DNA from: Paracoccaceae bacterium
GTDB lineage: Bacteria; Pseudomonadota; Alphaproteobacteria; Rhodobacterales; Rhodobacteraceae
DNA length: 64,000 bases
NCBI GenBank assembly: GCA_029243395.1
Contig: JAQWSE010000002.1
Coordinates: 1 to 64,000 of the forward strand
Direction of reading: 5' to 3'
This document shows, in pieces, positions 33,018 to 43,219 of this stretch. Made by a program: the position numbers and the translations under genes. The notes beneath the pieces are model-generated. The model saw only the letters and a program-made list of their open reading frames with translations, did not search any database and was not told the origin of the DNA. The first letter of the stretch is position 1; every line of letters starts with the position of its first letter.

Positions 33018-34916
33018 ATGAATATAAAAGTTTTTCAAAGAATACTGAAAGCAATTACAATACTTACGATTTTCCCACTGTCCGCGACGAGTCAGGATTT
33101 CAAGTTAGATGAGTTGACAGTTTCAGCCAACACAGTACCAACTTCGATTAATAAAACTGGAGCCATTGTGTCGATTATAGATCGAGAAGAAATCCAAAAT
33201 TCAAGTGGAAGATTTTTAAGTGAGGTATTGACAAATATTCCAAGTGTATCGCTAACCCAGAATGGGCCATTAGGGTCGCCTTTAGAAATGAATATTAGAG
33301 GCTATGGATCAAAGTACAGTAAGGTATTTTATGATGGTATTGACATTGCTGACGTGACGGGGGTTGAGGTAAAACCAATAATAGTAGGTATTCCTGCTCA
33401 CCATCTAAATAAGATTGAAGTATTACAAGGTAGCCAATCGGCGCTGTATGGATCTGAAGCTGTTGGTGGAGTCGTGTTTCTGGAAACAGTCAATTCATCC
33501 AAAAGCGATGGCAGTCAAGTTGAAGCACAATATGGTAGTTTCAATACTAGGTCCTTCTCTATTTCTAATGGATACAAGGTCAAAAATACCTCACTTGATA
33601 TGAGATTTTCCAATTTTGAGACGGAGGGTTTTTCTGCAAAAGAAAATAGTAAGCCTGGAGCTGAAAAAGATGGTTATTTCAATCGAGAGTTTTCTGTTAA
33701 AACATTTTCTGATTTTGAGAATGGAGCAACACTATCCCTCAACTATCTGACCACCTTTAATAAGGGTGAATATGATGGATTCATGGGAGATGCTAAGGGG
33801 TATTACTACACGCAGCTCAACCGTGGAGTGAGAGCCGATTTATCAGTTCAATCCAAGGAAAATGAACATAAATTAGGACTCAATTATTTCAGTACTAGCC
33901 GTACTCAATTTTCTCCGTTCTCTTCAACAGACTATTATGGAAACCGAGCGACATTAGATTACAAATTGCTACGCAATCTAAATTTTGGACGGGCAATCAT
34001 TGGTTTCAGTGGAGTGGGGGATATGGTGGAAATAGCACAGGAGGAAAAAAGCGTCACGACGTTGTCTGCCTTAGCTTCTTTACTTGCTAAGCCAGTTCTC
34101 AATACAACACTTGATACGACAGTTCGTATTGATCAGCACTCTGTCTTTGGTGAAAAAATTACTGGGAGAATGACTGCTACTTATCGACCTTCCCAATCTT
34201 TACTACTTAAGTTGGGTGGAGGAACCGGCTTTAGAGCGCCTTCATTAGATGAAATGTATGGTCAATATAATACTAATGATCTCACTTATTATAAGGCAGA
34301 TGCAAATGGGGACTTTACAGTAGTTTATGGAAATTCGGCTCTTAAACCAGAAAACAGTACAAGTTTTGATGCAGGATTTTATTATAGCCTAGACACTTTA
34401 GGGGCAATGTTAAGTGGAAGTGTATTCAACATTCAAGTGGATAATGCAATCACTTATGATTCAGGAGATCCTAATGACTGGTATGATGGGACATATAAGC
34501 AATTAGGAACAAAGTCTCAAAGGCAAGGGATCAATTTAAAGTTAGATTTTGCCTTAGCAGAGGAATCAAAAGTTGGTTTATCATACACTGGAACAACAGA
34601 TGAAAAAGGTAAGAATGTCTCTAATATTCCAAAACACATTTTCAATTTAGCTGTGAGCTCTAAAGTGACTGATAAGTTTGCAGTTACTGGAGATTTTAAA
34701 GTAGTTAGAGATCTTACCGGTGTCCTTAGTGATGGTTCCGGTGTAGTCAATTTAAAGGACTATAATGTGTTGAATGGGAAAATAATTTATCAAATTAATG
34801 ACAATAACCAAGTTTACCTTAATGCTGAGAATTTACTTGATGAGAATTATGAAACCGCTGGGGGTTTTAGTACTTCTAGAAGGGCATTTTATGTTGTCTA
34901 TAAGACTGATTTTTAG
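33018..34916 (+). CDS. btuB: TonB-dependent outer-membrane receptor, BtuB-like (cobalamin)
   Basis: 632 residues. A signal peptide (about 1–25, ending SATSQ) is followed by a TonB box-like LDELTVSA. The plug domain contains IVSIIDREEIQNSSG, NIRGYGSKYSKVFYDGI and IEVLQGSQSALYGSEAVGGVV. A 22-strand beta-barrel then ends in the expected terminal phenylalanine (VVYKTDF). Size and plug match BtuB, which takes up vitamin B12, and the cobalamin riboswitch directly upstream supports that ligand strongly. The energy-transducing tonB homologue follows 21 bp later. Confidence 0.92.
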   Translation: MNIKVFQRILKAITILTIFPLSATSQDFKLDELTVSANTVPTSINKTGAIVSIIDREEIQNSSGRFLSEVLTNIPSVSLTQNGPLGSPLEMNIRGYGSKYSKVFYDGIDIADVTGVEVKPIIVGIPAHHLNKIEVLQGSQSALYGSEAVGGVVFLETVNSSKSDGSQVEAQYGSFNTRSFSISNGYKVKNTSLDMRFSNFETEGFSAKENSKPGAEKDGYFNREFSVKTFSDFENGATLSLNYLTTFNKGEYDGFMGDAKGYYYTQLNRGVRADLSVQSKENEHKLGLNYFSTSRTQFSPFSSTDYYGNRATLDYKLLRNLNFGRAIIGFSGVGDMVEIAQEEKSVTTLSALASLLAKPVLNTTLDTTVRIDQHSVFGEKITGRMTATYRPSQSLLLKLGGGTGFRAPSLDEMYGQYNTNDLTYYKADANGDFTVVYGNSALKPENSTSFDAGFYYSLDTLGAMLSGSVFNIQVDNAITYDSGDPNDWYDGTYKQLGTKSQRQGINLKLDFALAEESKVGLSYTGTTDEKGKNVSNIPKHIFNLAVSSKVTDKFAVTGDFKVVRDLTGVLSDGSGVVNLKDYNVLNGKIIYQINDNNQVYLNAENLLDENYETAGGFSTSRRAFYVVYKTDF

Positions 34917-34937
34917 ATTCAATTTGTTGGATTGGAA

Positions 34938-36131
34938 ATGATGAAAGTACCGTTTCTATTTTCTTTTTGTATTCATTCAATTATGATCTTAGCGTTTGTG
35001 GCATTAAACCCATCTAATAAAATTAAATTTCGCCCGGACACATACTCATCGAATGTTTCCATCATTAACTTAAATTATTTTAATGCTATGGTTTCTAAAT
35101 CTCCAATTGTTGCAGATAACCCGCCACCCTTTCATTTAGAAAAAAGCCTAAAGAAGCATCAAGAGGTTGGTATTTCAGAGGTTCTAAATGAAAGCAGTGA
35201 TCTGGATTTTTATTATCCATATGTAGCATTGGGTACATCAGTTGATAAAGAATTTGACGCGCCATTTTTAGATGGATTGAGCTATCAACGTGACCATTTT
35301 CCAAGAGAAAATAATTCAATCTTTAAAAAAATTTCTCTTTCTGATGTAAAATTAGACAAGGAAGAAAATTCTATTCCAGTTAGCTTTTTTAACAGTAATA
35401 ACCCAAAAGAGGAAATCTTTATTAAACCATCAGTAACTTTGGAAAATTTTATTGGGAAGATTTCTATTGATAACAATCTATTACAGTCCAATAATAAGAT
35501 CTTCACAAAGTTGAACCAGGATATGCAAAATATGGAGAGTGATTTTTTAGGAGAAATTGTTAATAAGGATACCATGTCTCATGAATTAACTAATCATTTT
35601 TCTATTGGCCAAAATCCAGTTAACCAAAATTTTTCAGATGGCAATAGTCTCCTCTCCCCAAAAAAATCAAATGATAAGGATCTGAAAAGTTCTCTCAGAG
35701 ATGTTTTTAGTAAATTGGAAAGAGAAGACAAGGATGCAACCCCTGTTATTCTTGATAGGGAATCCTCACACCAGGGTCAGCAGGTTCAAATGAACAAGGA
35801 AAAATCGAAGGAGTTCTTCGCGAATAATCCAGAGGAAGAGAAAAAGGAATTAAGACTTTGGGGCGTTAGTATTAAAGAGAAAATTTATTCGAATTTAAGA
35901 TATCCACATATTGCTATAATTAAGAAAATTGGGGGAAAAGTAACTATTCAATTAAAAGTGACAAAAGAGGGAATACTGGAGAAATTGAAGTTACTGCAAT
36001 CTTCAGGCTTTGCCATTTTAGATGAAGAAGCTCTAAGAGCCACGGAACAAGCACATAGTTTCCCATCGGCGCCTGCTTCTCTCAATCACACAACATATTC
36101 CTTTAGCTTACCAATAAAATTTGAAATTTAG
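34938..36131 (+). CDS. tonB: TonB-family energy transducer with an unusually long, non-proline linker
   Basis: 397 residues (ATG at 34938; TTG 34932 and ATG 34941 are alternatives). One N-terminal membrane anchor (FLFSFCIHSIMILAFVAL) with the conserved histidine of TonB/TolA anchors. Then about 270 residues of acidic/serine/asparagine-rich periplasmic linker, and a C-terminal TonB domain (NLRYPHIAIIKKIGGKVTIQLKV, ILDEEALRATEQAHSFPSAP). Ordinary TonB has about 240 residues with a Pro–Glu/Pro–Lys linker, absent here. Placed behind btuB, so probably dedicated to B12 uptake. No exbB/exbD are in the window. Its stop overlaps the convergent selO stop by 3 bp. Confidence 0.85.
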   Translation: MMKVPFLFSFCIHSIMILAFVALNPSNKIKFRPDTYSSNVSIINLNYFNAMVSKSPIVADNPPPFHLEKSLKKHQEVGISEVLNESSDLDFYYPYVALGTSVDKEFDAPFLDGLSYQRDHFPRENNSIFKKISLSDVKLDKEENSIPVSFFNSNNPKEEIFIKPSVTLENFIGKISIDNNLLQSNNKIFTKLNQDMQNMESDFLGEIVNKDTMSHELTNHFSIGQNPVNQNFSDGNSLLSPKKSNDKDLKSSLRDVFSKLEREDKDATPVILDRESSHQGQQVQMNKEKSKEFFANNPEEEKKELRLWGVSIKEKIYSNLRYPHIAIIKKIGGKVTIQLKVTKEGILEKLKLLQSSGFAILDEEALRATEQAHSFPSAPASLNHTTYSFSLPIKFEI

Positions 36132-37621
36132 GTACCACAAAATGTCTGTGTAATTTCTTCGCTTGATTTCGGAGAATGCGCAAATGGGTCTTGAAGGGAT
36201 CTCTCCTTAAAGGGGTTCATGAGCCCAGCCAACAAATCTTTGAAAGGATTCATATTTTCGTCATAGATAGCCGAATTCAACGCTTGTTCTACCAAATGAT
36301 TGCGAGGAAAAGCAGATGGATTTTGTAATCGAAGACGTTTTGTGAGTTCCGTCTGATCAACTTTCTCAGACATTAACCTCTTTCTCCAACTAATATACCA
36401 ATTAGAAGATTCTATTGTTTTTATTGTTTTTTGATGATCTGAAGTCATACTTTCTTTCAATTGAACTGCCTCTAACAAATCACCCAGAAAATAAAAAGAG
36501 TTATGAAAATCTAGATTTTCGTCATGAAGTAAATTGAGGAAATTTTCCACTAAACCCTTATCCACTGTTTCTGTCTTACATAAGGCTAATTTACTAGACA
36601 TTTTTCTTACCCAAAAATCTTCGTAAAGTTTTGGGAATTCATTTAAGATTTCCTCTGCTTTTTCTATTGCTGTATCAACATTTGTGTCTATTAGGGTTAG
36701 CATAGTTTCGGCTAACCTAGTTAAATTCCAGAGGATTATCTTGGGTTGATTTTGATAACAGTATCGACGGGTGTGGTCAATTGAACTATAAACTTTGTCA
36801 AATTGAAATCGATCCATGAAAGCACAAGGCCCATAGTCGATAGTTTCACCAGACACATTAGTGTTGTCTGTATTCATCACCCCGTGGATAAACCCAATAC
36901 TCATCCAGTGACTTATTAAATCAGCTTGTTTTTTGACGATATTGCGAAATAGTTCTAGATACACATTTCCTTTCCAAAGATTGGATGGGTAATGTCTTCC
37001 AATAATATAATCTGCTAGTATTTTTAACTCTGAAGTCATTTGTCTGGCATGGAAATACTGGAATGTACCAATTCGAACATGGCTGCTTGCTACCCGAACC
37101 AACAGTGCTCCCGGGAGTTGTCTTTCTCGGATCACGGTTTCTCCTGTACTTATAGCTGCCAAACTTCTCGTTGTTGGAATATTTATAGCATTCATATATT
37201 CTGAAATTAGATATTCTCTTAGTACTGGTCCCAAGGTGGCTCTACCATCGCCATTTCTTGAAAAAGGTGTTCTACCAGAGCCCTTTAACTGCACGTCCCT
37301 TTTGTTCCCGTTGATATCCTTAATTTCACCTAAGAGTAGTGCTCTGCCATCACCTAGCTGAGGAACAAAAGTTCCAAACTGATGTCCGGCATAAGCTTGG
37401 GCTAGCGGCTCTGATCCAGTCACTATTTCCTGACCCGAAAGAAATTTGATTCCTTCATCTTGAATAAGCCAAGTAGGATTCAATCGTAATTCTTCAGCAA
37501 GCTCTGTGTTGAGGTTGACAATATTGACTTTTGGCATGCTTTCCGGATTTACCCGAGCATAGAATTCCTTAGGTAAGAGTGCGTAGGAATTTTCAAATTT
37601 TATACCACTTTGATTTCCCAT
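36128..37621 (-). CDS. selO: Protein adenylyltransferase SelO (YdiU/UPF0061)
   Basis: 497-residue pseudokinase that transfers AMP from ATP to Ser/Thr/Tyr of target proteins, linked to redox homeostasis. Characteristic blocks are AYAGHQFGTFVPQLGDGRALLLGE, DVQLKGSGRTPFSRNGDGRA, RSLAAISTGETV and HGVMNTDNTNVSGETIDYGPCAFMD (metal and catalytic region). The C-terminus ends TFCGT, where eukaryotic SelO has selenocysteine and most bacteria cysteine, so no recoding is needed. Slightly longer than E. coli YdiU. Adjacent to the aminotransferase gene on the same strand, 34 bp apart. Confidence 0.93.
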   Translation of the reverse strand: MGNQSGIKFENSYALLPKEFYARVNPESMPKVNIVNLNTELAEELRLNPTWLIQDEGIKFLSGQEIVTGSEPLAQAYAGHQFGTFVPQLGDGRALLLGEIKDINGNKRDVQLKGSGRTPFSRNGDGRATLGPVLREYLISEYMNAINIPTTRSLAAISTGETVIRERQLPGALLVRVASSHVRIGTFQYFHARQMTSELKILADYIIGRHYPSNLWKGNVYLELFRNIVKKQADLISHWMSIGFIHGVMNTDNTNVSGETIDYGPCAFMDRFQFDKVYSSIDHTRRYCYQNQPKIILWNLTRLAETMLTLIDTNVDTAIEKAEEILNEFPKLYEDFWVRKMSSKLALCKTETVDKGLVENFLNLLHDENLDFHNSFYFLGDLLEAVQLKESMTSDHQKTIKTIESSNWYISWRKRLMSEKVDQTELTKRLRLQNPSAFPRNHLVEQALNSAIYDENMNPFKDLLAGLMNPFKERSLQDPFAHSPKSSEEITQTFCGT

Positions 37622-37655
37622 CTCAATGCGTGCCTAATGTTTGGGATCATGGTGG

Positions 37656-38969
37656 TTAATTTGCATCAAGAGTTTTACGCAATTTTTCGACTATTTGGTC
37701 AATGTGACTATTCTCAGATATAAACATAGGGGCCACTATGCCAGTGTCTCCAGTGAATTTTATATGTAGTCCATTCCAGAATAGGTCTTTTTGTAATTTA
37801 CCACCTCTTTTTCCTACATTTCCATCAGCGTGCATTTCCACCCCAGCCATAAGACCAATACCTCTAACATCCTTTACCAAAGGGTGACTGCTAAGAGAGA
37901 ATATAGCATCAAGGAAATAAGTTGAAAGATTGTTAGCTCTCTCAAAAAGGCCCTCATCTGCATAAATCTTAAGGGAAGCCAGGCCAGCTGCACAGGCGGC
38001 AGGGTGACCAGAATAAGTATAACCATGAAAGAATTCTATAGCACCCTCATTTGCACGGTCAGTCACCACCTCATAAATTTCATCTTTAACACAGACGGCA
38101 CCCATTGGCATGGATCCATTTGTTAGAGCTTTAGCCATAGTCATGATATCCGGTTTAACGTGAAATTTGTCTGCAGCAAAGTTTGTTCCCATTCTTCCGA
38201 AACCAGTAATTACTTCATCAAAAATTAGCAGTATGCCATTTTGGTCACAAATTTCTCTTAATCGCTCTAGATATCCAACTGGCGGTACTAATGTTCCTGT
38301 TGAACCGGCGACAGGCTCGACTATGCAAGCGGCGATTGTTTGTCCGCCATAGGTTTGCACAAACCTATCCAAATCATTTGCTAATTCTTTTCCTTCCAAT
38401 GGTTGACCTTGGACATTTAAATTTTCCCCAGTCCAGGTGTGTCTCATCATAACAATACCAGGCATAACCACAGGGAAGGTTCTTCTGTTGTTGACCATGC
38501 CGGAAAGAGATACCCCTCCCATATTAACGCCGTGGTAAGCCCTTTCTCGACTGACAAATCGATTTCTATTTTCGCCCATTGCAGAATGATACGCCATAGT
38601 GATTTTCAAGGCCGTGTCAACGGCTTCCGAACCTGAGTTCACAAAAAAAACATGGTTCATACCGTCCGGGGTCAGTTCAGATACTTTATCGGCCAATTCA
38701 AAGCTAGCTCCATGCCCAGTCCCAAAGGGTGAAGTGTAGGTATTTATTTTCATTTGTTCATGAACTGCTTCGATTATTTTTGGGTGGCAATGTCCTGCCG
38801 GACAACAAAACAAACCTGAGGATCCATCTATGACACTGTTCCCCATATGGTCTTTCATTAACACTCCTGATGCTTCAGCAATAAGGCGAGGGCTCGCTTT
38901 AAAACCTCTGTTATCAGTAAAAGGCATCCAATGATTTTCTAGTGAATTTCTATTAATATTATAAGCCAT
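37656..38969 (-). CDS. Class III aminotransferase, beta-alanine (omega-amino acid):pyruvate type
   Basis: 437-residue PLP enzyme. MPFTDNRGFKASPRL and GLFCCPAGHCHPKI are typical of omega-amino-acid:pyruvate aminotransferases. FVNSGSEAVDTALK, AYHGVNMGGVSLSG, IFDEVITGFGRMG (PLP-contacting aspartate) and TMAKALTNGSMPMGA (Schiff-base lysine) follow. It removes the terminal amine of beta-alanine, taurine-like or polyamine-derived compounds with pyruvate as acceptor; exact substrate undetermined. I take the ATG at 38969, which has GAGGGG six bases upstream; the frame is open to a GTG at 38981. Divergent from the acyl-CoA dehydrogenase across 430 bp. Confidence 0.88.
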   Translation of the reverse strand: MAYNINRNSLENHWMPFTDNRGFKASPRLIAEASGVLMKDHMGNSVIDGSSGLFCCPAGHCHPKIIEAVHEQMKINTYTSPFGTGHGASFELADKVSELTPDGMNHVFFVNSGSEAVDTALKITMAYHSAMGENRNRFVSRERAYHGVNMGGVSLSGMVNNRRTFPVVMPGIVMMRHTWTGENLNVQGQPLEGKELANDLDRFVQTYGGQTIAACIVEPVAGSTGTLVPPVGYLERLREICDQNGILLIFDEVITGFGRMGTNFAADKFHVKPDIMTMAKALTNGSMPMGAVCVKDEIYEVVTDRANEGAIEFFHGYTYSGHPAACAAGLASLKIYADEGLFERANNLSTYFLDAIFSLSSHPLVKDVRGIGLMAGVEMHADGNVGKRGGKLQKDLFWNGLHIKFTGDTGIVAPMFISENSHIDQIVEKLRKTLDAN

Positions 38970-39402
38970 TTTTCCCCTCACAAAAGTACGTTAACATAGG
39001 TCTTTAACAGAAAAGGAAATCTTATAAGAGACCCTTGGTTTAAATATACGATACCAATTCTATATTGGCTAGCACAATTCTGATTAGGAAACACAACCTT
39101 TAATTCATTTTGAAGTGATTGTTAATTCACTCCCTCTATACAGAGGATCAATTGATTTAATTGAGCTTAATCAAATTGCTGATTCATTAATTTGAAATAT
39201 ATCTAAGGCCAAAAGTTTTTGCTACTAGTGGTCAAAATTATGAAAGAAGATTTTAATTACTGACAGATCCGATTGAGTAATTGGTATCACCACTATCATG
39301 GTCATGAAAATTTCGTCAGTATTGTCAGGATGAAACTTGAAAAACCAATGGTTGATCATTAGACTTGCCGTAACTTTAACAAAAAAGATGAGCGGGCAAG
39401 TA
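38970..39402. other. 433-bp divergent intergenic region (aminotransferase / gcdH)
   Basis: AT-rich promoter region for both flanking genes. Between 39148 and 39178 there are overlapping near-palindromic elements (TCAATTGA, then CAATTGATT matched imperfectly by AATCAAATTG), a possible operator for a dimeric regulator. No coding sequence or RNA gene is recognised. Confidence 0.45.
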
Positions 39403-40626
39403 ATGAAAAAATCCTCTGAATCTAGTCAGAAAAAAGATGTTCCTGAACTCAGTAAATTTGATTGGCAAGATCCTCTGCTAATAGAAGATAACTTGTCTGA
39501 GAGTGAAAGACTTTTAATTAAATCAGTTAGGCAATTTTCTGAAAAGGAGTTGCAACCAAAAGTTGCAAAAGCTTTTCAGTCTGAACAGATTGACAGAGGT
39601 GTGATTAGAGCGATGGGTGATATGGGCCTTCTAGGTGTCACTATCCCAGAGAAATATGGAGGTTTAGACAGTAACTATGTTTCTTATGGTTTGATAGCCA
39701 GAGAAATTGAGCGAATTGATTCAGGTTATCGGTCTATGATGTCAGTTCAATCGAGTTTGGTCATGTATCCAATTTTTGCCTTCGGTTCAGCAGAACAAAA
39801 AGAGAGGTTTTTACCTGGGTTAGCCAAGGGGGATCTTGTTGGATGCTTTGGCTTAACTGAAGCAAATGCTGGATCCGATCCTGGGGGTATGACAACGCGA
39901 GCAAAGAAAGTACCTGAGGGGTATAAGCTGGCAGGTGAAAAGTGCTGGATTTCTAATAGTCCCATTGCAGATGTCTTCATTATTTGGGCAAAATCGGACG
40001 CTCATGATGGAAAGGTAAGAGGTTTTATATTGGAGAAAAACATGCCGGGGTTGTCTGCTCCTGTGATTGATGGAAAGCTTAGTCTGAGAGTTTCAGTAAC
40101 GGGCAAAATTGTTTTGGATAATGTTATTGTTAAAGAAGATGCTCTACTGCCAGAGATTGAAGGTTTAAAGGGGCCATTTGGTTGTTTAAACAGAGCGAGA
40201 TATGGAATTTCTTGGGGTGCTCTGGGAGCGGCCGAATTTTGTTGGCACACTGCCAGACAGTATGGTCTTGATAGGCATCAATTTCGGCGCCCACTAGCTC
40301 AGAACCAATTATTTCAAAAGAAACTAGTTGATATGCAAACTGAAATCAGTCTTGGATTAGGTGCTGTTTTATCTTTAGGTAGATTAATGGATGAGGGGCG
40401 TGCAAGTCCAGAAGCAATCAGCTTATTAAAAAGAAATAACTGTGGAAAGGCATTAGAAATAGCGAGAAATGCTAGAGACATGCTAGGTGCCAATGGAATT
40501 GATATATCTTACGGGGTTATGAGACATTTGATCAATTTGGAAACTGTCAACACCTATGAGGGAACCCATGATATTCATGCACTAATTTTGGGCAGGGCTC
40601 AAACAGGTCTACAAGCCTTTTTCTAA
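39403..40626 (+). CDS. gcdH: Acyl-CoA dehydrogenase, glutaryl-CoA dehydrogenase type
   Basis: 407-residue flavoprotein. [20 protein letters not shown] at the N-terminus, [14 protein letters not shown] and [16 protein letters not shown] (FAD/substrate) and the C-terminal [24 protein letters not shown], which carries the catalytic glutamate, are those of GcdH. GcdH oxidises and decarboxylates glutaryl-CoA to crotonyl-CoA in lysine/tryptophan breakdown. The CaiB-type CoA-transferase that often accompanies it is 10 kb away in this window. Upstream in-frame starts (39337, 39388) exist, but the family begins close to the ATG at 39403. Confidence 0.85.
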   Translation: MKKSSESSQKKDVPELSKFDWQDPLLIEDNLSESERLLIKSVRQFSEKELQPKVAKAFQSEQIDRGVIRAMGDMGLLGVTIPEKYGGLDSNYVSYGLIAREIERIDSGYRSMMSVQSSLVMYPIFAFGSAEQKERFLPGLAKGDLVGCFGLTEANAGSDPGGMTTRAKKVPEGYKLAGEKCWISNSPIADVFIIWAKSDAHDGKVRGFILEKNMPGLSAPVIDGKLSLRVSVTGKIVLDNVIVKEDALLPEIEGLKGPFGCLNRARYGISWGALGAAEFCWHTARQYGLDRHQFRRPLAQNQLFQKKLVDMQTEISLGLGAVLSLGRLMDEGRASPEAISLLKRNNCGKALEIARNARDMLGANGIDISYGVMRHLINLETVNTYEGTHDIHALILGRAQTGLQAFF

Positions 40627-40768
40627 TTTGGAAGGTTACCATCAGAATAATTTTTTCTAGGAAGGTTGAAGTGGTCTTTATTTCTTGTTTTACATAAGAT
40701 AACGCTATAATTTTTTCATAAAAGCTGTGAAAATTTCTATGATTTTCGCGCCGTCAATTGGGGGTAGT

Positions 40769-43219
40769 ATGTCAGAGTTACCAAAATCAGCAAGGATAGT
40801 TATCATTGGTGGAGGGGTCGTTGGGGTTTCTTGCCTTTATCATTTAGCAAAAGCAGGTTGGAAAGAACTTCTCCTTTTGGAAAAAAATGAACTTACTGCG
40901 GGCAGCACCTGGCATGCTGCCGGAAATGTTCCGACATTTTCTTCATCTTGGGCCATCATGAACATGCAAAGGTATTCGACTGAATTATATAGGGGTTTAT
41001 CAAAAGCCGTTGATTACCCAATGAATTATCATGTCACGGGCTCTGTGAGATTATCTCATTCGAAAGAGCGTATGCAGGAATTTCAGCGTGCTAAAGGTAT
41101 GGGAATTTATCAAGGAATGGATCTGGAAGTCATTGGCTTGAGTGAATTGAAGGAAAAGTATCCTTTTATAGAAACCCATGACCTTGCAGGAGCTCTTTTT
41201 GATCCAAATGACGGTGACATAGATCCAGCCCAGCTTACACAAGCCTTGGCTAAGGGTTCTCGAGATATGGGTGCTTCCATAGTTCGCTTTTGCTCTGCAA
41301 CAGGTATAGGGAGATTAATAGATAAATGGATTGTTAAAACCAATAAAGGTCCTATTGAGTGTGACATTGTTGTCAATGCTGCCGGATATTATGCGAAGAG
41401 GGTGGGGGATTGGTTTTTACCGTATGGTGGTCGAAGTGTACCCATGGCAGTGATGAGCCACCAGTATCTATTAACTGAGGAAATTCCAGAACTAGCAAGA
41501 AGAGTTGAGGAAACAAATCATAAATTGCCGTTACTAAGAGATGTCGATAGTAGCTACTATTTGAGACAGGAGAAAAATGGGTTGAATTTAGGACCGTATG
41601 AGAAAAATTGTAAGGTCCATTGGAAAGACGAAGATGATCCTTTACCAGAAGACTTTAGTTTTCAGCTATATCCTGATGATTTAGATCGGCTTGAATGGTA
41701 TGTCGATGATGCGATGAAAAGGGTGCCAATTTTGGGACGAGCCGGTATTTCCAAAGTAATCAATGGACCTATTCCCTATACTCCAGATGGCAATCCCCTG
41801 ATTGGTCCATCTCCTGGGTTAAAGAATGTTTTTGAGGCCTGTGTATTCACTTTCGGAATCGCTCAAGGCGGTGGAGCCGGTAAGGTATTAGCAGAATGGA
41901 TTACAGAAGGTTCAACTGAATGGGACATGTGGTCTTGTGATCCAAGAAGATTTACAGCTTTCGCTGATGATGATTACTGTCAGGCTAAGGCGGCAGAGGT
42001 TTACGGTCATGAGTATGCTATTCATTTTCCCTTCCATTCTTGGCCAGCCGGCAGAAATAAGAAACTTTCCCCTATACATGATAAGATCATAGAAAAAGGG
42101 GGACAAATGGGTGCATATAATGGATGGGAACGTGCTAATTGGTTTGCCAAACTCGGAGATGATACGTCTGAAGCTTCAACTCAGACCTGGAAGAGAGAAG
42201 GACCGTGGTTTCAAAGGGTAAAAGAAGAATGTTTGGCTGTAAATTCTGATGTTGGAGTATTGGACCTTCCAGGTTTTGCAAGATATCATGTGAGTGGAGT
42301 AGGGGCTGGCGATTGGTTGCTAAGTCAAATTGTTGGAGGTTTACCAGCAGTAAATCGCATTAGCCTTGGATATTTTTCTGATGAGCGTGGCCGTGTTTTG
42401 ACTGAAATGTCAATTATGCACTTTGGAAAAGATGAATTCACATTAATTACTGCAGGGTCAGCACAATGGCATGATTTAGAAGTACTTAGAAAAGGGGTCA
42501 CTGAAGGTTCAAAAATTAACGTAGTTGATCAGACGGAGGAATGGTTTTGCTTAATCGTTACTGGGCCCAAATCAAGAAACCTGATGAACAAAATATCTAA
42601 TGCTGATTTAGAGTTACCTTGGTTATCTTTACAAAGGGTTAAGATTCTAAATAAAGATGTTTTGTTAGCGCGTGTTAGCTATGCTGGCGAACTTGGCTGG
42701 GAAATACATGTTAGGAAAGAGGATTTGCAAGAAGTTTATGATCTAGTAATCTCGGAAGGTGCTACTCCTTTTGGTATGTTTGCGCTTGATAGTCTACGGG
42801 TTGAAAAAGGTTATAGAGCATGGAAGGGAGATCTTTCAACTGATTATACCATTTTAGAGAGTGGATTAGGTAGGTTTATCAAATTTGATAAGGCACAATC
42901 TTTCCCGGGTAAAGAAGCTTTGCTTAAAGAAAAGCAAAGGGGGGAAACCAAAAAATTTGTAACTATGATTGTTGAAGGGAATGAATGTGACGCACCATAC
43001 ATGTCCACTGTCATGTTTGATGGTAAAATAGTTGGTGAAGTTACAAGTGGTGCTTATGGTCATAGAGTAGGATCTTCAATAGCATTAGGAATGGTTATAG
43101 CTGATGTGGCAAAGCCTTATCAGCAAGTTTCTATAGATATCTTTGGACAATCATATAAAGCTATTATTCAAGAACCGGGACCACTCTGGGACTCAAAAAA
43201 CATGGCTCTAAAATCATGA
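40769..43219 (+). CDS. Dimethylglycine/sarcosine dehydrogenase-like FAD + GcvT fusion protein (paralogue 1)
   Basis: 816 residues in two parts. The first 400 form a DAO-type FAD domain: VVIIGGGVVGVSCLYHLAK-type dinucleotide fold, then GSTWHAAGN, whose histidine is the covalent FAD attachment site in DMGDH. The second part is a GcvT-like tetrahydrofolate-binding aminomethyltransferase domain (RVSYAGELGWEIHV, LDSLRVEKGYRAWKGDLS). Such enzymes oxidise N-methyl groups of dimethylglycine, sarcosine or similar amines and hand the C1 unit to folate. ATG at 40769 with GGGGG five bases upstream. Overlaps the next paralogue by 4 bp. Confidence 0.85.
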   Translation: MSELPKSARIVIIGGGVVGVSCLYHLAKAGWKELLLLEKNELTAGSTWHAAGNVPTFSSSWAIMNMQRYSTELYRGLSKAVDYPMNYHVTGSVRLSHSKERMQEFQRAKGMGIYQGMDLEVIGLSELKEKYPFIETHDLAGALFDPNDGDIDPAQLTQALAKGSRDMGASIVRFCSATGIGRLIDKWIVKTNKGPIECDIVVNAAGYYAKRVGDWFLPYGGRSVPMAVMSHQYLLTEEIPELARRVEETNHKLPLLRDVDSSYYLRQEKNGLNLGPYEKNCKVHWKDEDDPLPEDFSFQLYPDDLDRLEWYVDDAMKRVPILGRAGISKVINGPIPYTPDGNPLIGPSPGLKNVFEACVFTFGIAQGGGAGKVLAEWITEGSTEWDMWSCDPRRFTAFADDDYCQAKAAEVYGHEYAIHFPFHSWPAGRNKKLSPIHDKIIEKGGQMGAYNGWERANWFAKLGDDTSEASTQTWKREGPWFQRVKEECLAVNSDVGVLDLPGFARYHVSGVGAGDWLLSQIVGGLPAVNRISLGYFSDERGRVLTEMSIMHFGKDEFTLITAGSAQWHDLEVLRKGVTEGSKINVVDQTEEWFCLIVTGPKSRNLMNKISNADLELPWLSLQRVKILNKDVLLARVSYAGELGWEIHVRKEDLQEVYDLVISEGATPFGMFALDSLRVEKGYRAWKGDLSTDYTILESGLGRFIKFDKAQSFPGKEALLKEKQRGETKKFVTMIVEGNECDAPYMSTVMFDGKIVGEVTSGAYGHRVGSSIALGMVIADVAKPYQQVSIDIFGQSYKAIIQEPGPLWDSKNMALKS

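Noticed and set aside
36128-36180. Selenocysteine codon/SECIS at the end of selO
   Set aside because: The C-terminal motif is encoded with an ordinary cysteine codon (TFCGT) and no in-frame TGA is used.
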